The position numbers were made by a program, and so were the translations under genes. 64,000 nt of DNA from Streptomyces rugosispiralis (lineage in GTDB: Bacteria > Actinomycetota > Actinomycetes > Streptomycetales > Streptomycetaceae). This document shows positions 15,910-25,105 of the stretch, in pieces; position 1 is the first letter of the stretch, and every line of letters starts with the position of its first letter. The stretch is from positions 744,001-808,000 of the forward strand of contig NZ_JANIAA010000001.1 in the NCBI RefSeq assembly GCF_024505145.1, given 5' to 3'. Under the pieces are notes generated by a model. The model made no database searches and was not told the DNA's origin. It saw nothing but the letters and a program-made list of their open reading frames with translations.

Positions 15910-16849
15910 TGTTTCCATGGAGGACGTAACTGCCGCGACCCAGCGGGTCGCGGGACATATCCGGCCCGTGGCGCTCGCGCCGGTGGAGCGGGGGGCGTGG
16001 GGTGCGGCCGAGGGGTGGCTGGCCCTGGAGTTCCTGCAGTACACGGGCACCTTCAAGGCGCGGGGCGCGTTCAACTTCTTCAGGGCCCACCGGGAGGCGG
16101 GCACCCTGCCGGACTCGGGTGCCGTCATCGCCTCGGGCGGAAACGCCGGGCTCGCATGCGCCTGGGCGGCCGCCCAGCATTCCGTGCCCGCCACCGTGTT
16201 CGTGCCCGAGACCGCGCCCGCGGTGAAGGTGGACCGGCTGCGCCGGCTCGGCGCCGAGGTCCATCAGACCGGCACCGAGTACGCCGACGCGCGGGATGCC
16301 GCCCAGAAGCACGCCGCCGAGACCGGTGCCCTGCTGTCGCACGCGTACGACCACCCGCTGATCGCCGCCGGGGCGGGCACCGTGATGGAGGAGATCCTCC
16401 AGGCCCGGCCCGACCTGGACACCGTGGTGGTGGCGGTCGGTGGCGGCGGGCTCTTCACCGGGGTCGCGGTGTCCGCCCTGGAGCGCGGGGTGGGGGTGGT
16501 CGCGGTGGAGCCGTACGGCTGCCGGGCCCTGAACGCCGCGCTGGAGGCCGGGGCGGTGGTCGACGTCCCGGTGGACTCGGTGGCGGCGGACTCGCTCGGG
16601 GCGCGCCATGTGTCCTCGGCCGCGCTGGAGTGGGCCCGTAAGGACGGGGTGCGGTCCGTCCTGGTCTCCGACGAGGCGATCGTCTCCGCGCGCCGGGCGC
16701 TGTGGGAGGACCGCAGGATCGCGGTCGAGCACGCGGCGGCCACGGCGCTGTCGGCCCTGGCCTCCGGCGCGTACCGGCCGGAGCCCGGGGAGAAGGTCGC
16801 CGTGCTCCTCTGCGGCGCCAACACCGACCCCGCGGACCTCACCCACTAG
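15905..16849 (+). CDS. PLP-dependent serine/threonine dehydratase-like enzyme
   Basis: 314 residues of the fold-type II PLP family. The Schiff-base lysine is Lys51 in TGTFKARGA. The cofactor phosphate and substrate loop is ASGGNAG (about 77-83), and the phosphate-binding glycine loop is VGGGGLFTG (about 180). This is the architecture of threonine/serine dehydratases without the ACT regulatory domain. It would deaminate Thr or Ser to 2-oxo acids, or act as a racemase; motif reading cannot separate these. The GTG start at 15905 has no ribosome site and probably heads a leaderless transcript; ATG 15917 is an alternative. A MITE-like element begins 3 bp after the stop. Confidence 0.85.
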   Translation: MTVSMEDVTAATQRVAGHIRPVALAPVERGAWGAAEGWLALEFLQYTGTFKARGAFNFFRAHREAGTLPDSGAVIASGGNAGLACAWAAAQHSVPATVFVPETAPAVKVDRLRRLGAEVHQTGTEYADARDAAQKHAAETGALLSHAYDHPLIAAGAGTVMEEILQARPDLDTVVVAVGGGGLFTGVAVSALERGVGVVAVEPYGCRALNAALEAGAVVDVPVDSVAADSLGARHVSSAALEWARKDGVRSVLVSDEAIVSARRALWEDRRIAVEHAAATALSALASGAYRPEPGEKVAVLLCGANTDPADLTH

Positions 16850-16851
16850 TA

Positions 16852-16969
16852 AGAGCCTGTGTCATATCCCCGGTCGGATCAGCGTGCGGCGTCAGGGGGC
16901 ACCTCCCAGCGGTAGCTGGGGGCGCGTGCCAGACGCCGCACGCCCGGCCGGGGATATGACACAGGCTCT
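16852..16969. mobile_element. 118-bp palindromic MITE-like element, copy 2
   Basis: It is identical to the element at 2778-2895 except for one C/T difference in the right-central part, and has the same ends and length. It sits 3 bp after the dehydratase stop codon. Its hairpin could also terminate transcription. Confidence 0.75.
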
Positions 16970-17069
16970 AAGCGCTCCGCGGGAAACGGCGCGGTGCGTC
17001 GTCGGCCGACTGCGGCGCCGTCGTGGCTGGTCGCGCCCACGCGGCGGAGCCGCACATCGACACAGCCCC

Positions 17070-17086
17070 GCGCCCCTTCGGGGCGC
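17070..17086. terminator. GCGCCCC-TTC-GGGGCGC hairpin
   Basis: A 7-bp GC stem with a UUC loop lies 25 bp past the stop of the minus-strand VOC gene. The surrounding ~70 bp resembles a repeat family I recall as common in Streptomyces intergenic regions; this is not verified. Confidence 0.5.
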
Positions 17087-17110
17087 CGCCCGGCCGCCCG
17101 CCGCGATCGG

Positions 17111-17593
17111 CTACGCGCCGTCGTACGCCGCCTGAAGTGCGGCGATGTCGAGCTTGCCCATCTTCATCATCGCCTCGGTGGCCCGCTTGGCCTTCCGCGG
17201 GTCCGCGTCGGCGATCATGTCGATCAGGACGGTGGGGACGATCTGCCAGGACACCCCGAACTTGTCCTTCACCCAGCCGCAGGGGCCCTCCTCGCCGCCC
17301 TCGGAGAGCTTGCTCCAGTAGTGGTCCACCTCGTCCTGGTCCGCGCAGTGGACCTGGAAGGAGATGGCCTCGTTGAAGGTGAACTCCGGCCCGCCGTTGA
17401 GCCCCACGAACTTCTGCCCGTTGGCCTCGAACTCGACGGTCAGCACGGTCCCCGCCGGGCCGCCGGGCTCGACCCCGGTGTAGTGGGTGATCCGTCCGAG
17501 CCTGGAGTTCTTGAAGATCGAGACGTAGTGCTGCGCCGCCGCTTCGGCTTGGCCGTCGAACCACAGGCACGTGGTGAATCCGTCGCTGGCCAT
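17111..17593 (-). CDS. VOC-family protein, PhnB-like
   Basis: 160 residues of the glyoxalase/VOC beta-alpha-beta-beta-beta fold. Family markers are the opening FTTCLWFDGQAEAAAQHYVSIF, FEANGQKFVGLNGGP, and GWVKDKFGVSWQIVP near the C-terminus. This type (PhnB/3-demethylubiquinone methyltransferase-like) is common but rarely characterised, and metal binding and substrate are uncertain. ATG 17593 is followed by a natural family start. It is separated by 57 bp from the MerR gene upstream on the same strand, so the two could be co-transcribed. Confidence 0.85.
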   Translation of the reverse strand: MASDGFTTCLWFDGQAEAAAQHYVSIFKNSRLGRITHYTGVEPGGPAGTVLTVEFEANGQKFVGLNGGPEFTFNEAISFQVHCADQDEVDHYWSKLSEGGEEGPCGWVKDKFGVSWQIVPTVLIDMIADADPRKAKRATEAMMKMGKLDIAALQAAYDGA

Positions 17594-17650
17594 CGGTACC
17601 TCCTGCGCTGGGGAGCGTTTACCCCTACAGACCGCTCCCCCGCCGAGAAC

Positions 17651-18385
17651 TCATCGGTCCTCGGCCGACCCATTTTCCGTGAGGTAGTGGTGCAGTCGGC
17701 AGGAGCCCTCGAGCATCGCCGTGGCACGCTGGGCGAGTTCCTTCTGACGTCGGGTGATGACCGTACGCAGGGCCTCGCTGCCGCCCGTGCGGCGCAGACC
17801 GTCGAGGACGGGCCGGATCTGGGGCAGCGGATAGCGGACCTGCCGCAGCAGGTCGACCATCCGGGCGTCCCGGACGTCGGCCGGCCCGTAGACGCGGTAG
17901 CCGGTGCTCCGGTCGCGCCGAGGGCGCAGCAGCCCGGCGGACTCCCACACCCGCAGGGCCGAGGTGCGCAACCCCAGTCGGGCGGCCACCTCGCCGATGC
18001 GCAGCGGTCCGGAGCGTGACGGCGCCGACGCGTCCGGAGTCTGCTCGGCGACCGCTTCGAGCGCCTTGCTCGCCGCCTCAAGGGAGAGCCGCTGGTCGTG
18101 GAGGGCGGCATGACCGGCGTTGACCAGGGTGAGCGCCAGGGGGACGTCCTCGTCGTGGACGGCCCGCATGACCGCGCGGGCGGTCTCCGCGCCGTACCCC
18201 GGCATCAGGGCCCGGTAGGTCACCAGGGCTCTGCGGTGGCGGTCGTCGAGTCTGCGGTATCCGGCGGGGGTGCGGGTGGCCGGGGGCAGGATGCCCGCGT
18301 CGACGTAGTTGCGGATCTGCTGGGTGGAGACACCCGCCATACGGGCCAGATCGACGGGGCGCGGCGCGGCGTCCGTACGGCTCAC
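17651..18385 (-). CDS. regulator with two MerR-type helix-turn-helix domains
   Basis: 244 residues. The N-terminal half has a complete MerR HTH (VDLARMAGVSTQQIRNYVDAG, then RTPAGYRRLDDRHRRAL, about 11-55). A second MerR HTH begins at ~149 (LRIGEVAARLGLRTSALRVWE, then GYRVYGPADVRDARMVDLLR). The duplication lets one chain present two DNA-binding modules. It is divergent from a class II UvrA gene, a pairing known for DNA-intercalator resistance loci, so it probably controls that gene. The GTG start (18383-18385) follows GAAGGTGA, which is itself one arm of the inverted repeat at 18394-18429. No cysteine-based metal site is obvious. Confidence 0.85.
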   Translation of the reverse strand: MSRTDAAPRPVDLARMAGVSTQQIRNYVDAGILPPATRTPAGYRRLDDRHRRALVTYRALMPGYGAETARAVMRAVHDEDVPLALTLVNAGHAALHDQRLSLEAASKALEAVAEQTPDASAPSRSGPLRIGEVAARLGLRTSALRVWESAGLLRPRRDRSTGYRVYGPADVRDARMVDLLRQVRYPLPQIRPVLDGLRRTGGSEALRTVITRRQKELAQRATAMLEGSCRLHHYLTENGSAEDR

Positions 18386-18393
18386 GGTTCGTC

Positions 18394-18429
18394 ACCTTCG
18401 AGTCGCGGGTTCACGGGCGAGTTGAAGGT
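18394..18429. promoter_or_regulatory. MerR-type inverted repeat between the regulator and uvrA-like gene
   Basis: ACCTTCGAGT (18394-18403) and AGTTGAAGGT (18420-18429) match as inverted arms at 8 of 10 positions across 16 bp. MerR-family operators often read ACCTtnAAGT...ACTTnAAGGT, so this is a good candidate site for the adjacent regulator. Confidence 0.5.
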
Positions 18430-18519
18430 TAGCGTCGACCCCATCCGGTGTCACCGGCAGGGGTTGGGCGGAAGGCCGGGAAAAGTCTCAACGTGCACTT
18501 CAATGAAACACTTGAAGGC

Positions 18520-20769
18520 ATGGATGTCAGCGAAATCAAGGTCCGTGGCGCCAGGGAAAACAACCTCCAGGGCGTGAGTGTGAACATTCCCAAGCAGCGG
18601 CTCACGGTCTTCACCGGTGTCTCCGGATCCGGTAAGTCCTCGCTCGTCTTCGACACCATCGCCGCGGAGTCGAGGCGGCTGATCAATGAGACCTATACGG
18701 CGTTCGTCCAGAACTTCATGCCGACGCTCGGCCGTCCGGACGTCGACTCGCTGCGGAACCTGAGCGCGGCGATCATCGTGGACCAGGAGCCGATGGGCGC
18801 CAACTCCCGTTCCACCGTGGGCACCGCCACCGATGCCCACACCCTGCTGCGGATCCTGTTCAGCCGGATCGGCGGCCCGTACGTCGGCCCTCCCCTCGCC
18901 TTCAGCTTCAACACCGCCGAGGGCATGTGTCCGCGGTGCGAGGGGCTCGGCCGGGTCACCGACATCGACGTCGGCCAACTCGTGGACCGGGAGAAGTCGT
19001 TGAAGGAGGGGGCGATCACCGTCCCCGGATTCGAGGTGGACAGCTGGCACTGGCAGGTTATGGCGGCCTCCGGCCTTTTCGACCCCGATACCAGGCTCCG
19101 GGACTTCACCCCGGACCAGTGGGAGGACTTCCTCCACAAACCGGCCACCAAGATCAAGGCGGGGAAGAACAACCTCACCTACGAGGGGCTGGTGACCAAG
19201 GTCCGCCGGCAGTACCTGGCGAAGGACCGGGAGACGATGCAGCCGCGCATGCGCGCGTTCGCCGACCGGGCCATGACCCTGACCGAGTGCCCGGAGTGTG
19301 AGGGCGCCCGGCTGTGCGAGGCCGTCCGGTCCTGCCGGATCGACGGCCGCTCCATCGCGGACTGCTCGGCCCTGCAGATCAGCGATCTGGCGGAGTTCGT
19401 ACGCGGGATCCGGGACGACTCCGTCGGGCCGGTGCTGGAGAGCCTGCGCGCCCTCCTCGACTCACTGGTCGAGATCGGCCTGGGGTATCTGAGCCTGGAC
19501 CGGGAGTCCGGCACCCTGTCCGGCGGCGAGGCCCAGCGGGTGCGGATGGTCCGGCACCTGGGCTCCAGCCTGACCGATGTCACCTATGTCTTCGACGAGC
19601 CCACGGTGGGTCTGCATCCGCATGACATCGAGCGGATGAACCGGCTGCTGCTCCAGCTGCGGGACAAGGGCAACACGGTGCTGGTCGTGGAGCACAAACC
19701 GGAGACCATCCGGATCGCCGACCATGTGGTGGACCTGGGGCCCGGCGCCGGAGTGGCGGGCGGGCGGATCTGCTACCAGGGCGACCTGGCGGGCCTGCGC
19801 GCCTCCGGCACCCTGACCGGGCGCTATCTGGACCACCGGGTGCGGCTGCGGGAGAAGGTGCGGCAGCCCACCGGGCAACTGCCGGTCCGGGGCGCCCGGC
19901 TGCACAATCTGCGGGATGTGAGCGTGGACATCCCGATCGGTGTGCTCACCGTCGTCACCGGTGTCGCCGGATCGGGCAAGAGCTCCCTGATCCATGGGTC
20001 GCTGTCCGGGCGGGAGGAGGTGATCGTCGCGGACCAGTCGGCGATCCGTGGCTCCCGCCGCAGCAACCCGGCCACCTATACGGGGCTCCTCGATCCGATC
20101 CGGACGGCGTTCGCCAAGGCCAACCGCGTCAAACCGGGGCTGTTCAGCGCCAATTCGGAGGGCGCCTGCCCGCGGTGCAAGGGCATCGGGCTGATCTACA
20201 CCGATCTCGCCATGATGGCCGAGGTGGCCTCGGTGTGCGAGGACTGCGAGGGGAAGCGGTTCCGGCCCGAGGTGCTGACGTACCGGCTGCGCGGGCGGAA
20301 CATCGGCGATGTCCTGGGCATGTCGGTGGCCGAGGCGCTGGAGTTCTTCACCACCGGTCAGGCCCGGGTGATCCTGGACCGGCTGGCCGCGGTGGGGCTT
20401 GGCTATCTGGCGCTGGGCCAACCGCTCACCACGCTCTCCGGGGGTGAGCGCCAGCGGCTGAAGCTGGCCATCCACATGGCGCGGAGCGGCACGACATACG
20501 TCCTGGACGAGCCGACCACCGGACTGCACCTGGCCGATGTGGACCAGCTGCTCGCCCTGCTCGACCGGCTCGTCGACACGGGCAACACGGTCGTCGTCAT
20601 CGAGCACCACCAGGCCGTGATGGCCCATGCGGACTGGATCGTCGACATGGGTCCGGGAGCGGGCCACGACGGCGGCCAGGTGGTGTTCACCGGGACCCCC
20701 GCCGACCTCGTGGACAACGGTGGCTCGCTCACCGCCGTCCACCTGCGCGACTACGTCAAACGGACGTGA
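18520..20769 (+). CDS. class II UvrA-like ABC ATPase (drug-resistance type)
   Basis: 749 residues, about 200 shorter than housekeeping UvrA. Two ABC modules are present: Walker [11 protein letters not shown] (about 33-42) and [10 protein letters not shown], signatures LSGGEAQRV and LSGGERQRL, and zinc-type CxxC pairs ([26 protein letters not shown]). The UvrB-interaction domain appears absent, as in class II UvrA proteins such as DrrC of anthracycline producers, thought to strip intercalators from DNA. ATG 18520 gives the standard opening [15 protein letters not shown]; a GTG at 18448 lacks a ribosome site. It is divergent from the double-HTH MerR gene and ends in a perfect hairpin terminator. 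Confidence 0.92.
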   Translation: MDVSEIKVRGARENNLQGVSVNIPKQRLTVFTGVSGSGKSSLVFDTIAAESRRLINETYTAFVQNFMPTLGRPDVDSLRNLSAAIIVDQEPMGANSRSTVGTATDAHTLLRILFSRIGGPYVGPPLAFSFNTAEGMCPRCEGLGRVTDIDVGQLVDREKSLKEGAITVPGFEVDSWHWQVMAASGLFDPDTRLRDFTPDQWEDFLHKPATKIKAGKNNLTYEGLVTKVRRQYLAKDRETMQPRMRAFADRAMTLTECPECEGARLCEAVRSCRIDGRSIADCSALQISDLAEFVRGIRDDSVGPVLESLRALLDSLVEIGLGYLSLDRESGTLSGGEAQRVRMVRHLGSSLTDVTYVFDEPTVGLHPHDIERMNRLLLQLRDKGNTVLVVEHKPETIRIADHVVDLGPGAGVAGGRICYQGDLAGLRASGTLTGRYLDHRVRLREKVRQPTGQLPVRGARLHNLRDVSVDIPIGVLTVVTGVAGSGKSSLIHGSLSGREEVIVADQSAIRGSRRSNPATYTGLLDPIRTAFAKANRVKPGLFSANSEGACPRCKGIGLIYTDLAMMAEVASVCEDCEGKRFRPEVLTYRLRGRNIGDVLGMSVAEALEFFTTGQARVILDRLAAVGLGYLALGQPLTTLSGGERQRLKLAIHMARSGTTYVLDEPTTGLHLADVDQLLALLDRLVDTGNTVVVIEHHQAVMAHADWIVDMGPGAGHDGGQVVFTGTPADLVDNGGSLTAVHLRDYVKRT

Positions 20770-20772
20770 GCC

Positions 20773-20812
20773 GCCGCCCCGGTGGTCCCGTCGGCGGGAC
20801 CACCGGGGCGGC
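20773..20812. terminator. 18-bp perfect stem, 4-nt loop
   Basis: GCCGCCCCGGTGGTCCCG pairs with CGGGACCACCGGGGCGGC around TCGG. It lies between the convergent uvrA-like and PTS IIC genes and can end both. Confidence 0.8.
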
Positions 20813-20829
20813 ACGGAGTGGCGGGCGCG

Positions 20830-22386
20830 TCAGGGCGCGGGCGGGGGTGCGGGGGCGCCCGCGGGCGGCGGGATCTTGGCGTAGACGGCCGTGGTGGCGC
20901 CCGCCTCGGCCGGCGCCACGACGCTTTCGCGCGGCATCAGGGCGTCGCGCGCCGCGCCCGGGTCCCAGCCGGTGTCGACCACCCGCTTCTGCACCAGGAT
21001 CGCGGCCCCGAGGACCGCGAGGCCGAGCAGCACGATGACCACGAGCCCGGCGGCGCCACCGGCCTTGCCCGCGTTGCCGATGAGCGCGCCGAACCAGCCG
21101 AAGTCGGCGTCGCCGAAGGTGGTGTTCTGGTCGCCGAACGCGCCGAGCACCTTGAGCAGCAGGGCCGGGAGGAAGGTGATGAGCAGCCCGTTGAGGAAGG
21201 CCCCCACCACCGCGCCGCGCCGGCCGCCGGTCGCGTTGCCGTAGACCCCGGCCGCGCCACCGGTGAAGAAGTGCGGCACCAGACCGGGCAGCACCAGGGC
21301 GAGGCCGAAGGCCGGATTGAAGATCCAGGTGAGCAGGGCCAGGCCGATCAGCCCGCCGGTGAAGCTGGAGATGAAGCCGATCAGCACCGCGTTCTGCGCG
21401 TACGGGAAGACGATGGGCGCGTCGAGCGCGGGCAGGGCGCCGGGGACGACCTTCCGCGCGATCCCCTGGAAGGCGGGGACCAGCTCACCGAGGATCGTAC
21501 GGACGCCGAAGAGGATCACCGCGACGGCGATGCCGAACTGGAGCCCCTGCATCACGGACTGCATCAGATAGTTGCCGGTGCCGGTGGCCACGGCGCCGCC
21601 GGTGCCCGTGGCGAACGCCTTGAAGGCGGCCTTCTGCCCCTCCTTGACGAGCAGGAGGACCGCCATGACCAGGTAGATGAGCAGCATCGACAGGGCGGTG
21701 GCCACCATCGAGTCGCGCAGGAAGCGCAGCCCCTCGGGGAGCTTCATCTCCTCGGTGGAGCGGCTGCGCTTGCCGACCACCTTTCCGGCCGCGCCCGCCA
21801 CGATGTATCCGGCCGTGCCGAAGTGGCCGATGGCGACGGTGTCGCTGCCGGTGACGCGCTTGGTCCAGGGGTGCGCGAACGCGGGCATCGCGACCAGCAT
21901 GATGCCCAGCAGCACCCCGCCGACGGCCACCACGGCGATGGTCGAGCGGCCGCCGTTGGCCAGGACCACGGTCAGCAGCGTGGCCATGAAGAGCATGTGG
22001 TGCCCGGTCAGGAAGACATAGCGGAGCGGGGTGAACCGGGCCAGCAGCAGGCTGACCACGAAGCCCAGGATCATCAGCCAGGCGACCCGTGAGCCGAACT
22101 GGTCCTGGGCGATGCCCACGATGGCCTCGTTGGTGGGGATGACGCCGTGGGCGCCGGTGACGCCCTGGATCATGGTGCCCAGCGGGGCGAGGGAGTCGGT
22201 GACCAGCCCCGCTCCCGCACCGATCAGCAGAAAGCCGAGGGTCGCCTTGATGGCGCCGCCGATGATCTGCCCGGTGCTCTTCTTCATCGCGATGAGTCCG
22301 ACGGCGGTGATGATGCCGATCAGATACGCGGGCTCGCTCAGAATCTCATTGACGAGAAACGTGGCGAGGGTGACAAACCAGCCCAT
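20830..22386 (-). CDS. ulaA: PTS ascorbate-type permease, EIIC (UlaA/SgaT family)
   Basis: 518 residues with about 11-12 hydrophobic helices. Segments typical of the AG-family ascorbate permeases include QPA/SEPAYLIG at the N-terminus, GVIPTNEAIV, LLARFTPLRYVFLTGHHMLF, GSDTVAIGHFGTAGY and KSTEEMKLPEGL-like KRSRSTEEMKLPEGLRF. It would translocate and phosphorylate L-ascorbate or a related sugar acid together with the upstream fused IIA-IIB protein, whose stop is 23 bp before this start. The C-terminal ~30 residues are Pro/Ala-rich and probably cytoplasmic. No ascorbate catabolic genes are nearby, so the sugar is not certain. Confidence 0.88.
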   Translation of the reverse strand: MGWFVTLATFLVNEILSEPAYLIGIITAVGLIAMKKSTGQIIGGAIKATLGFLLIGAGAGLVTDSLAPLGTMIQGVTGAHGVIPTNEAIVGIAQDQFGSRVAWLMILGFVVSLLLARFTPLRYVFLTGHHMLFMATLLTVVLANGGRSTIAVVAVGGVLLGIMLVAMPAFAHPWTKRVTGSDTVAIGHFGTAGYIVAGAAGKVVGKRSRSTEEMKLPEGLRFLRDSMVATALSMLLIYLVMAVLLLVKEGQKAAFKAFATGTGGAVATGTGNYLMQSVMQGLQFGIAVAVILFGVRTILGELVPAFQGIARKVVPGALPALDAPIVFPYAQNAVLIGFISSFTGGLIGLALLTWIFNPAFGLALVLPGLVPHFFTGGAAGVYGNATGGRRGAVVGAFLNGLLITFLPALLLKVLGAFGDQNTTFGDADFGWFGALIGNAGKAGGAAGLVVIVLLGLAVLGAAILVQKRVVDTGWDPGAARDALMPRESVVAPAEAGATTAVYAKIPPPAGAPAPPPAP

Positions 22387-22409
22387 GGTGCTTCCTCTGT
22401 CCCCGTCGT

Positions 22410-23207
22410 TCAGACGTCGTACGTGTCCCGGAGCACCGCGTCCACCTCTGCGGTGCTGGTGAAGTCCTGGACGACCTTGACCGGCCGTCCCACATCGCCC
22501 AGGATCCTGGCGATCTCACGGGAGGTGAGCAGGGCCACGGCCTCGGATGCCTTGCCCTTCGCGGAGATGGTGTCGGTGGCCTCCACGGTGACGAACCTCG
22601 ACCAGCCCCAGCGGTCCAGCACCTGCTCCAGGGTGTTCTTGAGGAACAGGCTGGTGCCCACGCCGTTGCCGCAGACGGTGAGGATCTTGTGCAGCGAACC
22701 CGCGCGGGGTTCGGACGCGGACGGCTCGGACGGCTCCGGCCCGGGGCCGTCCGCCGGCCGCTCCCCGGCCAGTACGGCGTGCAGCGTCTCCGGGGTGGGC
22801 GCGGCCGCGAGGGCGGCCGCCGTGTCGGGGTCGCCCAGCAGCCGCGCCAGGCTCGCCATCGCGGACGTGTGCGCCGCGGAGTCCTGGGCGGCCAGGGCGA
22901 CGACGAGGGTGACGGGGTCGTTGGACTCATGCCCGAATTCCACGGGCTCGGTGAGCCGGACCCAGGACATCCCGGTGGACAGCACCGCCGGGGACGGCCG
23001 GGAGTGGGCGAAAGCCACGCCCGGCGCGATGACGATGTACGGCCCGTTCTCCTCGACGTTGGCGACCATCTCGCGGGTGTACTCGTCGGTGGTGGCTCCC
23101 GTTTCCACCATCAGACGGCCGGCGGCACCTATCGCCGCACGCCAGTCGGCCGCCCGTACGTCGAGCCGGACGGCCTCGACAGGGAGCAGGTCTTTCAGGT
23201 CTTCCAT
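22410..23207 (-). CDS. fused PTS EIIA-EIIB, ascorbate/fructose-type
   Basis: 265 residues. The EIIA domain (1-145) carries the phospho-acceptor His68 in VAFAHSRP and resembles the mannitol/fructose-like IIA used by ascorbate systems. A Pro/Glu/Ser linker (about 148-170) leads to an EIIB domain with the phospho-cysteine Cys179 in LTVCGNGVGTSLF. Enterobacteria encode the two as separate UlaB and UlaC proteins, so this is a fusion. Starts at 23219, 23216 (ATG-ATG) or 23207 are all possible without a strong ribosome site; 23207 gives the tightest EIIA domain. It lies 29 bp after the MFS gene stop, so it may share its transcript. Confidence 0.85.
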   Translation of the reverse strand: MEDLKDLLPVEAVRLDVRAADWRAAIGAAGRLMVETGATTDEYTREMVANVEENGPYIVIAPGVAFAHSRPSPAVLSTGMSWVRLTEPVEFGHESNDPVTLVVALAAQDSAAHTSAMASLARLLGDPDTAAALAAAPTPETLHAVLAGERPADGPGPEPSEPSASEPRAGSLHKILTVCGNGVGTSLFLKNTLEQVLDRWGWSRFVTVEATDTISAKGKASEAVALLTSREIARILGDVGRPVKVVQDFTSTAEVDAVLRDTYDV

Positions 23208-23236
23208 GCAGGTCATCATGGATGACATCGGCTCTG

Positions 23237-24454
23237 TCACACAGCCCCGGGGGGCAGAATCGGAGCGACATCCTCCGTAGCGCCCGGCAAGCATACGAAG
23301 ACCAGGACCGCGAGCGCCTCGCACCCCCCGGCGACCACCAGGGCGCCGGGCAGCGACCAAGTGGCGAGCGGACCGGCGAGGGCCGCGCCCAGGGCGAAGC
23401 CGGTGATCTTCAGGCTGGCGCCGGTGGTGAAGACCTGGCCGCGCAGCCGCTCGGGCGCCTCCCGGTGACGGATCGCGAACAGGGCCGTGAGCTGGGGGCC
23501 TTCGGCGGCGCCGGTGAGCAGCACGGCGGCGATCAGCGCGGCCGGGTGACCGGTGGCCGCGAGCAGGGGCGCGAGGACGAGCAGCAGGGCTCCGCCGAGG
23601 AGCACGGCGTCCGGGCGCGGCGGGCGGGGGCGGCGGGAGAGGACCGCGTTGGCCACGAGGGCCGACGCGGCGGTGCCGGACAGCAGCAGCGCGCCACGGT
23701 CGGCACCGCCGAGCACGGCCGCGCCGAGCGGCGGCCAGCAGGTGAGCAGCGCGCCCTGGCCGACACAGGAGACGACGGAGGTGGCGGTGGCACGGGCCAG
23801 GGGCCGGTTGCGGACGATGGCCCGCAGCCCGGCGGTGAGATCGGTGGCGACCGACGTGGCCGACGGGGGGACCGGGGTGAATCGCGCGGGCATGGGGAGC
23901 GCCCAGGCGGCGGGCAGCGCGAGGCCGATCAGCGCGATGGACACCACCACCGCGGCCGGTGCCCCGGCCGACCCCGCGACGGCCCCGGCGAGTGCGGGTC
24001 CCACCAGCGCGGCGAGGCTGAACGTCATCGCGTCGAGCGCGGTGGCGCGAGGGAGGTCCGGTGGCGGTGCCACCCGGGGCAGTTGGGAGGTCCATCCGCC
24101 GGACAGGGCCGGTCCCAGCAGCCCCGCGCCCACCGCGAGGAGAACCGTGAGGGCGAACGGCGCCCGCCCCAGGCCCAGCAGGATCGCGCCCAGCCCCGCG
24201 GCGTAGAGGGCGAGCGCCGCGGCCAGCAGGCGGCCAGGCCGGGCGGAGCGGTCGAGCAGCACCCCGAAGAGGGGGCCGCCGACCGCGGCCGCGGCCATGA
24301 CGCCCGCCAGCAGCGCCGAGCCCGAGGAGGGCGAACCGGTAAGCACCGGCCCGGCCAGCAGCAGCGCGGGACCGGACATCTCGTCCCCCGCGCGGGCGGC
24401 GGCCGCCCCACCCAGATAGCACCCCATCGCGTAACGCCCCGGCATGCGGAGCAC
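23237..24454 (-). CDS. MFS transporter
   Basis: 405 residues with 12 predicted membrane helices and the helix 2-3 loop GGPLFGVLLDRSARPGRLL (the MFS G-x-L-x-D-R-x-x-R type motif). Alanine- and glycine-rich helices and the short size fit a drug or metabolite exporter. The start is GTG 24454 or ATG 24445. It is divergent from a CGNR zinc-finger regulator with only ~47 bp between starts, so the regulator is the likely controller. Co-transcription with the downstream PTS genes is possible. Confidence 0.82.
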   Translation of the reverse strand: MLRMPGRYAMGCYLGGAAAARAGDEMSGPALLLAGPVLTGSPSSGSALLAGVMAAAAVGGPLFGVLLDRSARPGRLLAAALALYAAGLGAILLGLGRAPFALTVLLAVGAGLLGPALSGGWTSQLPRVAPPPDLPRATALDAMTFSLAALVGPALAGAVAGSAGAPAAVVVSIALIGLALPAAWALPMPARFTPVPPSATSVATDLTAGLRAIVRNRPLARATATSVVSCVGQGALLTCWPPLGAAVLGGADRGALLLSGTAASALVANAVLSRRPRPPRPDAVLLGGALLLVLAPLLAATGHPAALIAAVLLTGAAEGPQLTALFAIRHREAPERLRGQVFTTGASLKITGFALGAALAGPLATWSLPGALVVAGGCEALAVLVFVCLPGATEDVAPILPPGAV

Positions 24455-24501
24455 GTTACGGGGCTAACGCAAAACCTCGCCAGGTGCGTTACATTGACGC
24501 G
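24455..24501. promoter_or_regulatory. divergent promoter region with CGTTA/TAACG repeats
   Basis: CGTTACGGGGCTAACG is an inverted repeat (arms CGTTA and TAACG), and GCGTTAC recurs ~30 bp away. TACATT (24490-24495) lies 6 nt from GTG 24502, fitting a -10 for a leaderless regulator mRNA. These are candidate sites for the CGNR regulator. Confidence 0.4.
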
Positions 24502-25083
24502 GTGTCATCACCTTCCAACGACGACTGGTCCACCCGGCATTCGGTGCGGGCCACCGCCCGGCGCACCGCCGCTCTCGTCAACGCCCTGACCGCGGAGCCG
24601 AGTCCGGACCCCGGTGCGATCGCCGGGCTCCTGCTCGACCACGGTGAGTCCGGCCCGCTCGAGCTCACCGCCGACGATGTCTCGGGGATGCGCGCCGCCG
24701 CGCTGCGGCTGCGCGAGGTGTTCGCCGCGGGCCATGTCGACGAGGCCGCCGGGGTGCTGAACCGGCTGCTGCGGGAGGGCACGGGCCCGCTCCGGCTCAG
24801 CTCGCACGACGGCCGCTCGCCCTGGCATCCGCATCTGGACAGCGATGACGAGGCGCCCTGGGGCGAGTGGTTCCTCGCCTCGTCGTGCATGGCGCTGACC
24901 GTGCTGCTCTGGGAGGGGCAGCGTCCGCCCGGCGGTCTGTGCTCCTCCCCCGGCTGTGGCGATGTCTTCCTCACCGTGGGCAGCGGACCGGAGCGCCGCT
25001 ACTGCTCACGCCGGTGCGCGACCCGTGAACGGGTGGCCGCCCACCGGCGCGCCAAGGCGAAGGCCGGAGCCCGGACTCCGTAA
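24502..25083 (+). CDS. CGNR zinc-finger (ABATE-domain) regulator
   Basis: 193 residues. An N-terminal helical domain is followed by a C-terminal zinc finger: CSSPGCGDVFLTVG, then RRYCSRRCATRERVAAHR. This is the CGNR pattern, with CATR in place of CGNR at the knuckle. Proteins of this type are stress- or ligand-responsive DNA-binding regulators in actinomycetes. GTG 24502 was chosen over GTG 24484 because a -10-like TACATT lies exactly 6 nt before it. It ends 23 bp before the convergent symporter gene. Confidence 0.8.
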   Translation: MSSPSNDDWSTRHSVRATARRTAALVNALTAEPSPDPGAIAGLLLDHGESGPLELTADDVSGMRAAALRLREVFAAGHVDEAAGVLNRLLREGTGPLRLSSHDGRSPWHPHLDSDDEAPWGEWFLASSCMALTVLLWEGQRPPGGLCSSPGCGDVFLTVGSGPERRYCSRRCATRERVAAHRRAKAKAGARTP

Positions 25084-25105
25084 GGGTTCCACAGGGTTCC
25101 ACGCG

